Shown here piece after piece: positions 37,844 through 47,804 of a DNA stretch of 64,000 nt. Numbering within the stretch: position 1 is the first letter of the stretch; every line of letters starts with the position of its first letter. Both the position numbers and the translations under genes were made by a program. The notes below the pieces were generated by a model. It was not told the origin of the DNA, did not search any database, and was given only the letters and a program-made list of their open reading frames with translations. Source of the stretch: Euryarchaeota archaeon UBA88 (GTDB lineage: Archaea; Thermoplasmatota; Poseidoniia; Poseidoniales; Poseidoniaceae); the NCBI GenBank assembly GCA_002499545.1, contig DAME01000011.1:83122-147121 (forward strand), in the 5' to 3' direction.

Positions 37844-39034
37844 ATGGGAAACGTGTCTGCGAGTGCTCCGGGGAAATGTATTCTCTTTGGCGAGCATGCA
37901 GTCGTCTATGGCCAACCCGCTGTTGCGGTCGCAGTTGAACAGCGCATTCATGTCTCGATTCAGTCTGAAAGTGACTCAGGTGATGAATGGAAACTTGACG
38001 GTATGACATTTGACCCGCTGCGCCATCCGCATGTCGCAGCACTCCGTCAACGCTTGTGGCAAGTGGAGCAAGGCGCTCCAAGTCTGTCAATCCGTGTTTC
38101 GGGCAACATTCCTCCTGCCTCTGGACTTGGTTCCTCTGCCGCCCTATCCGTTGCGGCATGTGCAGCACTTCGCACCGGACGTGGACGTTGGTTCAATCAG
38201 CAACCAGAACCGAGCCAACCATCTACTTGGGCAGAAGGATATTCGCATCAATTCAACACCGACATCGCGTATGATGCTTCGCGTTCAATAAGCGCAGAAC
38301 GTAAAGGTGAGGCGGGCCTCCACATGCATTATCTCACCGATTCGTCAGTCGTTGATACCGATGAGTGTGCCCTACTTGGCCATGCGGTCGAAGCGATGGC
38401 ACAAGGCGGGCGCGCCTCACCAATGGATGCCTCGACCTGCGCCCATGGTGGGATTGTGTTGCTTTCAGACACCATCGAATCCAACGCAGACTACCTCTAT
38501 ACCCGCTCATTGAAGATGGAAGATGGACAACGAACGTGGCACTTACACTCGATTACCCCACCTCAAGGAAGCGATGATGTATACCTGGTAATCGGAAATA
38601 CTGGGATTCACGCACCAACCTCCGAACAGGTAGCCAAAGTTGCTGCTGCACTGAAGAAAAACCCCAATCGAATGAAAGAAATTGAAACCATTGGGCTGAT
38701 TGCCCGACGTGGAATACAGTCGCTTCTCGAGGGCGACTTTGATTCGGTCGGAAGAGCGATGTCGGAAAATCAACTGATGCTCAAAGGACTTGGCGTATCA
38801 TGCCCCGAACTGGAGAACTTAATCCGTGCTGCATCACCAAGTTCGCTCGGTGCGAAATTAACCGGTGCAGGTGGAGGAGGTTGCATGATCGCTCTTACTC
38901 GTCACCCAAAACAAACCAGCGAAGCCATCGAATTAGCCGGTGGTCGAACGCTGATTTCGAAATTCGGTAATCACGGTCTTCGAGTTGATTCCTCTCGAGG
39001 ATTACCACTGTGGCACTGCGGCGATATCGAGTGA
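37844..39034 (+). CDS. mvk: Mevalonate kinase (GHMP family)
   Basis: The enzyme phosphorylates mevalonate to 5-phosphomevalonate for isoprenoid lipid synthesis. The three GHMP motifs are present: APGKCILFGEHAVVYGQPAV at the N-terminus, PPASGLGSSAALSVA for phosphate binding, and GAGGGGCMIAL at the C-terminus. GRASPMDASTCAHGG contains the catalytic Asp. From the ATG at 37844 it has 396 residues, about 80 longer than usual archaeal enzymes; the extra residues lie between the second motif and the catalytic Asp. A GAGGGG ribosome-binding site supports the start. The product could feed the aconitase-X protein at 4621-6402. Confidence 0.92.
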   Translation: MGNVSASAPGKCILFGEHAVVYGQPAVAVAVEQRIHVSIQSESDSGDEWKLDGMTFDPLRHPHVAALRQRLWQVEQGAPSLSIRVSGNIPPASGLGSSAALSVAACAALRTGRGRWFNQQPEPSQPSTWAEGYSHQFNTDIAYDASRSISAERKGEAGLHMHYLTDSSVVDTDECALLGHAVEAMAQGGRASPMDASTCAHGGIVLLSDTIESNADYLYTRSLKMEDGQRTWHLHSITPPQGSDDVYLVIGNTGIHAPTSEQVAKVAAALKKNPNRMKEIETIGLIARRGIQSLLEGDFDSVGRAMSENQLMLKGLGVSCPELENLIRAASPSSLGAKLTGAGGGGCMIALTRHPKQTSEAIELAGGRTLISKFGNHGLRVDSSRGLPLWHCGDIE

Positions 39035-39084
39035 TATTCTGATACCCGATAGAGCAATTATCTGTGCTATGGAGCCGTCCTTTT

Positions 39085-39105
39085 CTTTATATACCGGTTA
39101 TATAT
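39085..39105 (+). promoter_or_regulatory. Tandem TATA boxes of the TBP gene
   Basis: CTTTATATACC at 39085-39095 and TTATATAT at 39098-39105 are the best TATA boxes I noticed in the window. The first is centred about 27 bases before the ATG at 39116, which would make that transcript leaderless. The second could direct a shorter start or overlap the initiation region. Confidence 0.6.
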
Positions 39106-39115
39106 GGGACTTGTT

Positions 39116-39730
39116 ATGACAACTGATGAAGAACGTCTAACTGTAGTGAACGTCGTTGCGAGCACCCGGGTGGCAGAAGAACTTGACCTGCCCGATATCG
39201 CAATCCAATTGAACTGTGAATACGAACCTGAACAATTCCCTGGTGTCGTCTACCGAGTAACCGACCCTAAGCTTGCTATTCTCATGTTCCGCTCCGGCCG
39301 TGCAGTCTGCACTGGTGGAAAAGATGAAGCGAACATCGAGACGGGAATCGAGCGAATGATTGCTGACCTGCGTGATGCTGGTATTGAAACATGGGACCTC
39401 GACCAAGTCGAAATCGAAGTTCAAAACATGGTTGCTACCTACGCCCTCCATTATCCGGAAGACTATGACGGAAACGACAAGTTCACTGGTGAACCTCTGG
39501 CCGGAGTCCCTCGTAAACTGAACCTGAATAACCTCACCTTCCACTTGCCTTTCGACAAAGTCGAATACGAACCAGAGCAATTCCCAGGTTTGATCTACCG
39601 TTTGGACTACCCCAAGGTCGTCTGCCTCATTTTCGGTAGCGGAAAGATGGTGATCACCGGAGCACGACACAAGGATGAAATCCTTGAGGCTGTCGAAATC
39701 ATCAAGGACGAACTCGCAGACCTCCTGTGA
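39116..39730 (+). CDS. tbp: TATA-box binding protein
   Basis: TBP recognises the TATA element and nucleates the archaeal preinitiation complex with TFB and RNA polymerase. The two direct repeats are obvious: EYEPEQFPGVVYRVTDPKL with FRSGRAVCTGGK in the first half and EYEPEQFPGLIYRLDYPKV with FGSGKMVITGAR in the second. The four DNA-intercalating phenylalanines (PEQFPG and the F of FRSG/FGSG in each repeat) are all kept. From the ATG at 39116 it is 204 residues, some 20 longer than usual, with the extra residues between the repeats (DYDGNDKFTGEPLAG). An ATG at 39104 overlaps the TATA region and is unlikely. The TATA boxes suggest possible self-regulation. Confidence 0.96.
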   Translation: MTTDEERLTVVNVVASTRVAEELDLPDIAIQLNCEYEPEQFPGVVYRVTDPKLAILMFRSGRAVCTGGKDEANIETGIERMIADLRDAGIETWDLDQVEIEVQNMVATYALHYPEDYDGNDKFTGEPLAGVPRKLNLNNLTFHLPFDKVEYEPEQFPGLIYRLDYPKVVCLIFGSGKMVITGARHKDEILEAVEIIKDELADLL

Positions 39731-39782
39731 TTCAACCTCTCCGAAGAGAAGCGTTGATGTCATAGAGCGATAGTGGCCTATC

Positions 39783-42700
39783 ATGGGCACAGGCAGGTTT
39801 CGGCAGGCCATTCCGCTCTTTCTCGTGTTTCTGCTGTGCGTTTCGTACGCCAATCCGCTGGTATCACCGGCCAATCTCGAGCACCAAACAGTGTTACAAT
39901 CAGCCAATCAGGACCCCGGAGTAAGCGATGTTCCGACCTGGAAAGTAGGTGACAAGTGGATTTATTCTGGTACATTTGACCCAACAAAGTTGGTGACCGA
40001 TACCGGTGTCGAGGCAACTGTTGGAGAAATTTATGGAGATACGACCGCTGAAGTCATGGCAATAACCGAACGCTCGGTCGACAACATGACGGTACTCGCC
40101 TATACACTTCGTACGTCTGCGAACTTCGACAAATCTGGCGTTTCACTCGAAGGATTCAGTGGGAACGTTTACATCACCTTTGAACAAACAGAATACCTTC
40201 GAGTAAGTGATCTTTCATCGATGCGCAGTGACCTCGAACTCTACATCCGATTCGTACCTTTTGGACTGTCCAGTCTCGCACAAGTGCTTGGTGATATCAC
40301 CATCACAACCACCTACAGCCCGGTATCAGAGGTGTACGACTTCCCACTACGTTCTAACGAACAGTGGACCACAACCACAACTTCGACCGCAACATGGTCA
40401 GGGTCAAGTGATTACATCACGCCCTTCCCCCCACCTACCTCAGATACCAACAGTACGACGTGGGAGGTTACGCAGGTTGGAAAACCTCGCAACAGTTACG
40501 GCCAAACAATCGCCTATGGTGGTTGCAATGCATCGTATGAACTCATGTCCATCAACAGTGCGGGAGACTCCAGCGGCTATCGCTGGTACTGCCCAGAAGC
40601 TCGAAATTACGCATGGCTTCACACCGAAGACGATATTGGCTTGACCATCGATTTCCAATTAAAGCGATACATGCCGGTCGATTCGACCGGCGTTGACCAA
40701 TACGCAAACCCCGGTACGCGTGATGAGTGCCTCGCTGTTGAATTTGAAAATCAAATCACAGCACTCAACACACCCATTGAGGTATGGGTGAACGCCTCGT
40801 CGAATTGTTTTTCGACAACTTCAGGCATCCCCATCGAAGTTCGGCATGAAGCTACGAACACCGTCCAAATGGCAACCACAGCTAGCAACGGAAGCGCACA
40901 CACCGTCATCAACGTCGGGAATATGAGAGATTCATCAAGTTACGCTTTAGATTGGGCCAGCCACGGAATCGTTGCCAGAGTTCAAGCCTCGGCTGCGTCA
41001 ACATATGGTTCTGCTACTGGTGTTTCGACCATCACACTGGATGAGTTCTTAGTTGGATTGGATTTGATTGCCAGTGATGATTTCGCAAAAGTGGTTCGAA
41101 ACCGGTCTGGAGTTGTCACCGAACTCAATTCCCTCTCTGGATGGAACATTCTACCTGGTGATGAGTTACAGGTAGAGGTTGCTGTTCAAAATCGTGGTAT
41201 TTCGACCAGTGCAACTGCCAGCATGGCCATTACGCAGCCAGACGGTCAAACTTCGACGCATCCCCTACCAGCGCTACAAACGTACGCTGCTCACAAAGTC
41301 AATTTCACCTGGACAGTCCCAGACGACCAGCCAATTGGAACCGTTCCAGTCAGTTGGCAAGCCGACCCTGATGGAATCAATCAAGCCGATGCAGATGCCG
41401 GGAACAATTACGCTCAAATTTTGATGTTTGTCGGACGATTACCAACACCAGTAGTGTACAACAGCACGGCTCTTACTCTCGAGACAATTCCGCTGCTTGC
41501 GAACCAGAGTTTTGATGCAGATGGTGGCGATGTTTCATGCGAGTTCAATATCCCGTACGATGATGGTACACGCACATGGTCTTGGGAACGTATCGTGTCA
41601 CCTTCATGCATGGCCAACTGGACATGGACCGATGACGGACAGTACCCAGTCGAGGTGACCGTTATCGATGAAGAACGCGATGAACAGCAGGTAGTCCTCA
41701 CTGTAACGATTGAAAACCGCAACCCGAAAATCAAGGTTATCAGTGCTCGCAGTGAAGCAAAGGTTGAGTATCCTATCACGTTGTACGCTTTCGCAAATGA
41801 TTCGGATTCTGAAGACGTATGGCCTGGAGTGGTCGACGTCTACTGGCCTGATGCACTGTGCAAGGAAGGATATTACACGCGGGTGTGCACAACAACCGCA
41901 CCAACAGAAGGATGGCATACGTTCACTGCAATAGGCACGGACGATGATTCGGGTTCAACGGCTGCAACCATCGACATCATGTTCACCAATATTGCTCCCC
42001 ACAGCACTTCTATCGCCTTACAGAAGAACAACCAGTTCCTTGAAAGCGATGAACAGCAAATTTGGCAGCTCGATGAAGATGAAGTGGTCACCGTCAAAGG
42101 ACAAGCTCTGGACTCGATCGATGACATCGATCAACTCACACACACGTGGTGGCCTGATGGACAAGATCCCTCGCTCATGTACACCTTCACCGGTCAAACC
42201 TCCTCGTACCCTATGCAATGGAGTACATCCGGATTGCACACCATCCGTCTGGAAGTCAGCGATTCGGATGGCGAGTCCAGTTCAGTGAATGAGCGATGGA
42301 TCAACATACGCAACGTGCCACCTGTCATTCAGCCACTGGTATCGATTTTGCCAATCGCAGAAGGACAAGAAATTACTATTGTCGGTAATTCAACAGATAC
42401 TCCAAGTGATGTAAGCACCCTTGTGAAGTGTTGGGACATCGATCCTGGCGTTGACAACGACGGCATTGGCGGTGCTGATGACGATTGTGACTTCGTTGGC
42501 GACACCCTCAACTACGCGTGGAACAGAAGTGGCTCTCACACAATCATCTATCACGTGACTGACGATGACGGAGCGCAATCAAGTGAAGTCTTGACCGTCG
42601 AGGTTCTGAACATGCCTCCAATTGTTCGTCTGCAAAATAAAAATTGTATTGCTTACCAAGAATGCGTACTCACTACCTTGCAGACCATTGATTCACTGGC

Positions 42701-43364
42701 TGATCTTGAAGGACTGACGATTGTCTGGGATATTGACATCACCGATGATAGCAACGGAGACGGAATCAAAGACAACGATGCAGATATCGTTGGTGCAACA
42801 GCAGTCCATACCTTCAGAAATTCTGGAACGGTTCGTGTCAAGGCCATCGCCTGGGACGAAAATCCTGAACGGCCCGGTCAGTCGGTGATGGTGGTTGAGG
42901 TTGCGCCGCCTGAACGTACAGCAATCGAGCAAGCGGGAGCAGCACTCATCGGAGAGGAAGCAAATCCACTGGCGCAACTCGGACTGCTAGCCATCACGCT
43001 CCTGCTTCTTGGAATGATGACTCGTCGACGCAAAGCCAAGCCAGGAGACGACCCGTGGCAGGATGGATTTGACCCCCTAAGCGAATCAGAGAAGTCATTC
43101 GATACTGCTTCGATGATGGAACAAGCCCAATCAAGGCGACCAAAAAGTCCACCTGCCGTTCACATGTTCAACAGCGCCATGGAGCACATCTCTGAGATTC
43201 AGGCACCTGTTCAGGAGTCAACGCACACAGAGAATACCCAATCTGTGCAACAACCGGCCGGAGGCCCGCCTCTGCCCGAAGGGGGTCTTCCAGAAGGATG
43301 GACTGAAGACCAATGGATGCATTATGGACAACAATACCTCGAAGCACAGAGTTCATACCCCTAA
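39783..43364 (+). CDS. Giant surface protein A: CARDB and PKD-like repeats, membrane helix, cytoplasmic GLPxGWTxEQW-type tail
   Basis: The 1193-residue protein has a signal peptide (AIPLFLVFLLCVSYANPLV), then a roughly 400-residue N-terminal domain (DVPTWKVGDKWIYSG) and a CARDB-like repeat. Several PKD-like repeats follow, with acidic loops such as DPGVDNDGIGGADDDCD that could bind calcium. One C-terminal helix (QLGLLAITLLLLGMM) ends at TRRRKAK. The remaining 120 or so residues are cytoplasmic and end with GGPPLPEGGLPEGWTEDQW followed by MHYGQQYLEAQ. It is the upstream member of a tandem pair with the gene at 43423. Adhesion or sensing is inference only. Confidence 0.85.
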   Translation: MGTGRFRQAIPLFLVFLLCVSYANPLVSPANLEHQTVLQSANQDPGVSDVPTWKVGDKWIYSGTFDPTKLVTDTGVEATVGEIYGDTTAEVMAITERSVDNMTVLAYTLRTSANFDKSGVSLEGFSGNVYITFEQTEYLRVSDLSSMRSDLELYIRFVPFGLSSLAQVLGDITITTTYSPVSEVYDFPLRSNEQWTTTTTSTATWSGSSDYITPFPPPTSDTNSTTWEVTQVGKPRNSYGQTIAYGGCNASYELMSINSAGDSSGYRWYCPEARNYAWLHTEDDIGLTIDFQLKRYMPVDSTGVDQYANPGTRDECLAVEFENQITALNTPIEVWVNASSNCFSTTSGIPIEVRHEATNTVQMATTASNGSAHTVINVGNMRDSSSYALDWASHGIVARVQASAASTYGSATGVSTITLDEFLVGLDLIASDDFAKVVRNRSGVVTELNSLSGWNILPGDELQVEVAVQNRGISTSATASMAITQPDGQTSTHPLPALQTYAAHKVNFTWTVPDDQPIGTVPVSWQADPDGINQADADAGNNYAQILMFVGRLPTPVVYNSTALTLETIPLLANQSFDADGGDVSCEFNIPYDDGTRTWSWERIVSPSCMANWTWTDDGQYPVEVTVIDEERDEQQVVLTVTIENRNPKIKVISARSEAKVEYPITLYAFANDSDSEDVWPGVVDVYWPDALCKEGYYTRVCTTTAPTEGWHTFTAIGTDDDSGSTAATIDIMFTNIAPHSTSIALQKNNQFLESDEQQIWQLDEDEVVTVKGQALDSIDDIDQLTHTWWPDGQDPSLMYTFTGQTSSYPMQWSTSGLHTIRLEVSDSDGESSSVNERWINIRNVPPVIQPLVSILPIAEGQEITIVGNSTDTPSDVSTLVKCWDIDPGVDNDGIGGADDDCDFVGDTLNYAWNRSGSHTIIYHVTDDDGAQSSEVLTVEVLNMPPIVRLQNKNCIAYQECVLTTLQTIDSLADLEGLTIVWDIDITDDSNGDGIKDNDADIVGATAVHTFRNSGTVRVKAIAWDENPERPGQSVMVVEVAPPERTAIEQAGAALIGEEANPLAQLGLLAITLLLLGMMTRRRKAKPGDDPWQDGFDPLSESEKSFDTASMMEQAQSRRPKSPPAVHMFNSAMEHISEIQAPVQESTHTENTQSVQQPAGGPPLPEGGLPEGWTEDQWMHYGQQYLEAQSSYP

Positions 43365-43422
43365 TCGTCCCTACGGGACGGAGAATCTAACCTCTCAAGT
43401 AGGAGAACGCTTTCGGAGTACT

Positions 43423-46400
43423 ATGAATCGCTTTGGCCCAGTTGTCGTTGGATTGATATTTTTGATGCTTGTTGCTCCGTTTACATCTATGGTTTCGCAA
43501 CAGACTGCCGAACTTTCGACAGCAGAAGTCAACTTTGCAGAAGGATGGAATGTGGACCAAGACGTTCCTACTTGGCGGATTGGGGATGAGTGGGTCTATG
43601 AAACCAAATTTGACGTGGCGCAACTCATTGCCCAGGCAAACGTTTCTGCCTCACTCAACACACTCACCGGAGATACCACCTACACCGTAGAAGATATCTT
43701 TTTCATCACTGTTGACGGGACTCAAACCCTCGCATACAAACTCAAACTCGATGGAAGTTTCACCTCTGGTGGCAGCGGTGCAACGCTGGAAGGAGTCACT
43801 GGAAGGCTTGACATCGGTTACACTGGTGAAGACATTGTCCGAGTTCGAGATCTCGCTGTTATTAATTCAGAATTTGAACTCGATGTTTCATTTGCACCGT
43901 TTAATTTAGGATTCCTTTCCCAAAACATCGCAGTGATTTCTTTTGATACAAGTTATTCACCACCCAAGGAGAAAATCGATTTCCCGGTACACACAGGCGA
44001 TCAGTGGTATATGCCATTCTTTGCATCAACGGGAGTAACGGGAAGTTCTGACTACTTCGACCCCTCGGAATTTGATACGGCTGGTCCGGAGAACAACAGT
44101 TGGCAAATCACTGCGAATGGAGTCCCTACTGACGGGACAAGCAACATTGGATACACTGGCTGCGATGACTCATACAAAATCAATGAATGGAACGAAACCG
44201 GTGTTTCACAAGGCTACAACTGGTATTGTCCCGCTGTTCGATACAATTCCTGGATGAGAGTCTCCAATGCGGCAGGATTTACCATCGACTGGTTACTGAA
44301 ATCCTATTCTCCTGCTGATTCTTGGGGGGTTCAAGCAACTTCAAACCCCGGTGCTCGAAACGTTGAGGTCAACGTTGATTTGCAGTTCTTAGCAACGTTA
44401 CCAAATTCTGAACAAATACTCACCGCAACCTATGAAACTTCACCAGGTGGTCAGCCCCAAGGCAACAAAAACATGCAGATTCGATATGAATCAACCAACC
44501 TCTTAGCCAGCCCTACGACCAATGGTTCTGGTATGCTAGATTATCTGTTGAACGTTTCAAACGGCATTGATATGACGCCCTCAAGTGACGATTATTCCAG
44601 CAACGGAGTTATTGTTTGGGATCCCGTAACCGAAATCATAGGTGCAACAACCGTCGTGATTGATTTAACGGTAGTCGCCATTGATTTGGTGGCTCAATCC
44701 GATTCAATCATCGTCACGAGAACTCGAGGGACCGATGTTCAAACTCTGAACCAAGCAATCGGCTACGGGGCTCTTCCAGGCGACCTTCTGTCGTTCTCTA
44801 TTCCCGCTCAAAATCGAGGTGTACTCACCTCTCCACCGACCGAAATCGAAGTTATTACCCCTGATGGGACAAGTATTCGAGAATCCATCCCTGCCATCCC
44901 ATCGTACAGCGAACAACGCATTGTGGTCAACTGGACGGTACCAGCCGAAACAGCGATTGGAAACCAGACGCTGTCATTCACTGTTGACCCCGACCAATTG
45001 GTCATCGAAGATGCGAACCGAAGTAACAATGATGCGAGTGTTGACGTCTTTATCGGACGTGCTCCGACTGGATTTTTCACCTACGATGAAGGAATGTACA
45101 CATTTGACAACATCGTGTTGAACGCCACGGCAAGCTTCGACGAAGACGGCGGTGATGTAGAATGCCGCTTTGAAATTGAAACCAAACCGGGCCTGATTGA
45201 TGTCATCGAAGCGCCAGACTGCATCACTCAATGGAACTGGAGTGATGGTGGAGAATGGCCGGTGACGGTCATTGTTTTCGATGAAGAACTTGACGAAGAC
45301 ATCGTCCAACTCAACGTATCTGTACTCAATCGTGCACCCTACATGAATCTCAGCATGGTTGAAAGTATCGACGTGGAAACCCAAGTTACCATCGATGCGA
45401 GTGACAGTGGCGATATCGATACGATTTCTCCTTCTGGCCAGCAGGTTAGCATTACCTGGCCAGGTTTAGCGTGTCAGGAAGGATTGACCCAACCAACGTG
45501 CACCATTACACCAATGGCAGAAGGTCCAACCATCATAACTGCGGTAGCGACAGATGATGACGGTGAAACCACGACTGTGAGTTCTACCCTCGATGTGCTT
45601 AACGTGGCCCCAACACTTGAATCTCCCGAATTGTGGTACGGTGGGCAAATCCTCGAGGTCGACTCAATGGGTGCGTGGAGCCTCGATGAAGACCAAGTGG
45701 CGCTCTTGCGAATAGTCGGAGACGATACGCTGTCCGACCGGGACGATATCACCATTGAATGGCTCCCATCAGACATGGATGAAAACTGGACGGTTGCAAC
45801 AAAGGGTCCATCTTCTACCGCAACTGTTTCGTGGCCTACCGCTGGACTGCACCAAATTCAAGTTTCAGCATTCGACGATGATGGAGAACGCTCTGTGGTC
45901 CGAACTGGTATGGTCAACGTCAACAACCTCCCACCTACAATCAGTGGATTAGGGTCAGACGTACCGATTTACGAAGACGATAACATCACTCTCAGTGTCG
46001 CAGTTTCTGACACTCCCTCGGACATTGATTCCCTCACCGTATGTTGGGACAGCGATGCACAAATTGACAGCAACAGCGATGGCAACATGCTCAACGATTG
46101 CGAAATGCAGGGCGTGGAAATGACCACTGCGTGGTCGACTCGGGGAATTCGACAAATCACGGCTACCGTCACGGATAATGACGGGGCTCAAGCAATGACA
46201 TCGGTGAACGTGAGTGTACTCAATCTGCCGCCATCTGCCAGCATCACCAATTCTAGCAACGTGTTTGAATTGATGGAAGGCGACAATATCACGCTCTCTG
46301 GACTCACTTCTCGAGAGACGGCTGGGGACAAATTGACCCTTCGATACGATTGGGACAGCGACCTCATCGACAGTAACCTTGATGGCGACACGACCGGAGA

Positions 46401-47184
46401 GGTTGACTATTCTGGGCCTGAATATACCATCACAAACCTCGAGCCAGGAACGTGGACTTTCACACTTACTGTAACCGACGATGACGGTGATTTTGCTACA
46501 TCGGTGATCACGCTCACTGTAGCTGAAAAACCCGCTGAAGGTTTCCTTGAATCCGTCAGCGCCGTACTGGGTGGTGGCACGACAGCCATCGTCGGAGGTC
46601 TTGCAGTTATTGTCATAATCTTGGCCGGATTCCTACTCCTTACCCGTAAGCGAAGCGTATCTGAGAACGAGTATTCATCGTTCTCCAACGTTCCAAAGAA
46701 CCAGCCACCTCTGCCTGACGGTCAGCCATCCTTTGCATCTGAACCAACCCTCGACATGTCGGCTCAAACCGCTGGTCTTTCACCTGACATCTACGGTCAG
46801 CAGGCCTATGCACCACCGGTTCAAGCAGCAGCGCCGGTACAAGAAGCCCAACCTGCATACGACCCATACGCCCAACAGTATGCCGCACCTCAACAATCGT
46901 TCGCTGCTTCAACCCCGGACGCATTGGACGCTTTGATGGCACCAGAACCAACGCCGCAACCCGTTGCAGCCCCCGTTGCAGCCCCTGCAGCAGTATCGGG
47001 TCCGCCTCTGCCGAGTACAGGACTTCCACAAGGCTGGACAATGGAACAATGGCAACACTACGGCGAGCAATATCTCGCTGCACAAATGGGTCAAACCGCT
47101 CCAACACAGCCGACAACTACCAATACCTCAACTCAATCTGCGAGCACAGATATGTCAGGATTCCTCGACGATCTCGATTTGTGA
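43423..47184 (+). CDS. Giant surface protein B: paralogue of the upstream gene with the same tail module
   Basis: From the ATG at 43423 (GGAG just upstream) the protein has 1253 residues; the longer frame from 43324 overlaps the previous gene. It repeats the plan of its neighbour: signal peptide (VVVGLIFLMLVAPFTSM), the same N-terminal domain (DVPTWRIGDEWVYETKF), CARDB-like and PKD-like repeats with acidic loops (DAQIDSNSDGNMLND), and one helix (TAIVGGLAVIVIILAGFLLL) before TRKRS. The cytoplasmic part is long, rich in Pro, Gln and Ala, and holds NQPPLPDGQP, SGPPLPSTGLPQGWTMEQW with QHYGEQYLAAQ, and the acidic end FLDDLDL. SepF follows 11 bases later. Confidence 0.85.
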   Translation: MNRFGPVVVGLIFLMLVAPFTSMVSQQTAELSTAEVNFAEGWNVDQDVPTWRIGDEWVYETKFDVAQLIAQANVSASLNTLTGDTTYTVEDIFFITVDGTQTLAYKLKLDGSFTSGGSGATLEGVTGRLDIGYTGEDIVRVRDLAVINSEFELDVSFAPFNLGFLSQNIAVISFDTSYSPPKEKIDFPVHTGDQWYMPFFASTGVTGSSDYFDPSEFDTAGPENNSWQITANGVPTDGTSNIGYTGCDDSYKINEWNETGVSQGYNWYCPAVRYNSWMRVSNAAGFTIDWLLKSYSPADSWGVQATSNPGARNVEVNVDLQFLATLPNSEQILTATYETSPGGQPQGNKNMQIRYESTNLLASPTTNGSGMLDYLLNVSNGIDMTPSSDDYSSNGVIVWDPVTEIIGATTVVIDLTVVAIDLVAQSDSIIVTRTRGTDVQTLNQAIGYGALPGDLLSFSIPAQNRGVLTSPPTEIEVITPDGTSIRESIPAIPSYSEQRIVVNWTVPAETAIGNQTLSFTVDPDQLVIEDANRSNNDASVDVFIGRAPTGFFTYDEGMYTFDNIVLNATASFDEDGGDVECRFEIETKPGLIDVIEAPDCITQWNWSDGGEWPVTVIVFDEELDEDIVQLNVSVLNRAPYMNLSMVESIDVETQVTIDASDSGDIDTISPSGQQVSITWPGLACQEGLTQPTCTITPMAEGPTIITAVATDDDGETTTVSSTLDVLNVAPTLESPELWYGGQILEVDSMGAWSLDEDQVALLRIVGDDTLSDRDDITIEWLPSDMDENWTVATKGPSSTATVSWPTAGLHQIQVSAFDDDGERSVVRTGMVNVNNLPPTISGLGSDVPIYEDDNITLSVAVSDTPSDIDSLTVCWDSDAQIDSNSDGNMLNDCEMQGVEMTTAWSTRGIRQITATVTDNDGAQAMTSVNVSVLNLPPSASITNSSNVFELMEGDNITLSGLTSRETAGDKLTLRYDWDSDLIDSNLDGDTTGEVDYSGPEYTITNLEPGTWTFTLTVTDDDGDFATSVITLTVAEKPAEGFLESVSAVLGGGTTAIVGGLAVIVIILAGFLLLTRKRSVSENEYSSFSNVPKNQPPLPDGQPSFASEPTLDMSAQTAGLSPDIYGQQAYAPPVQAAAPVQEAQPAYDPYAQQYAAPQQSFAASTPDALDALMAPEPTPQPVAAPVAAPAAVSGPPLPSTGLPQGWTMEQWQHYGEQYLAAQMGQTAPTQPTTTNTSTQSASTDMSGFLDDLDL

Positions 47185-47195
47185 ACGGTGAAAGA

Positions 47196-47804
47196 ATGGC
47201 AAGTTTATGGCAATTTTTTGGATTACCGGACCCTGAATCATCGGTTGATACACGGAAACGCCCGTCCCAGATGAATGAAAAGCAACCGTCATTGAATGCA
47301 CCGTTGGAACAACAGTCACTGGGCGACTCTGCGCCAGTTGATGTTCGAAAGGTTGAGCTACCTGATGTAGAACAGCCCACGATTCAACCAACGAACCTCC
47401 AAAAGGAAGTGAAGAAAATACCCGATGGGTGGAATGGACCTGTGTCTGCAGATGGAGAAGCATTCCATGATTTGGGGGCGCATTCGCACTCAAAGAATAC
47501 GCTACCTCGTAGGGCACTGCGATACGTTGCGCCTGATGAAATGAAACGTATTCCGACCCAACACATGGCTCAGCGAATAGGACAAGGGGATACCATCATT
47601 GTTGATCTTCGTCCGATGGTTCACATGGATACGCACCAAAACGTATGCAGACGAGAACTGCAGCAGATGAGTAACGATGTGGGCGTCGGAATTTTTGCAC
47701 TTGACCCTGAAGATAAGGTGCTACTTTTACCGGGAAACGACGTCGTTGTTGATGTTGGAAGGCATGAACTGGGACTGGTCCCGTTGTTGCACGAAGAATC
47801 ATGA
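47196..47804 (+). CDS. sepF: SepF-like cell division protein
   Basis: SepF anchors FtsZ to the membrane in archaea and Gram-positive bacteria. The N-terminus MASLWQFFGLP is a plausible amphipathic membrane-targeting helix. A proline- and glutamine-rich linker follows. The C-terminal 100 residues match the SepF core: IIVDLRPM, then VGIFALDPEDKVLLLPGNDVVVDVG. From the ATG at 47196 it is 202 residues. The upstream frame overlaps the giant protein gene and is not coding for this protein. It lies 11 bases after that gene, so it may be cotranscribed with the surface proteins. Its stop shares a TCATGA palindrome with maf. Confidence 0.9.
   Translation: MASLWQFFGLPDPESSVDTRKRPSQMNEKQPSLNAPLEQQSLGDSAPVDVRKVELPDVEQPTIQPTNLQKEVKKIPDGWNGPVSADGEAFHDLGAHSHSKNTLPRRALRYVAPDEMKRIPTQHMAQRIGQGDTIIVDLRPMVHMDTHQNVCRRELQQMSNDVGVGIFALDPEDKVLLLPGNDVVVDVGRHELGLVPLLHEES

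Noticed and set aside
47049..47195. Longer SepF frame from 47049
   Set aside because: It overlaps the coding end of the giant surface protein in another frame, and SepF needs its N-terminal membrane helix, which begins at 47196.
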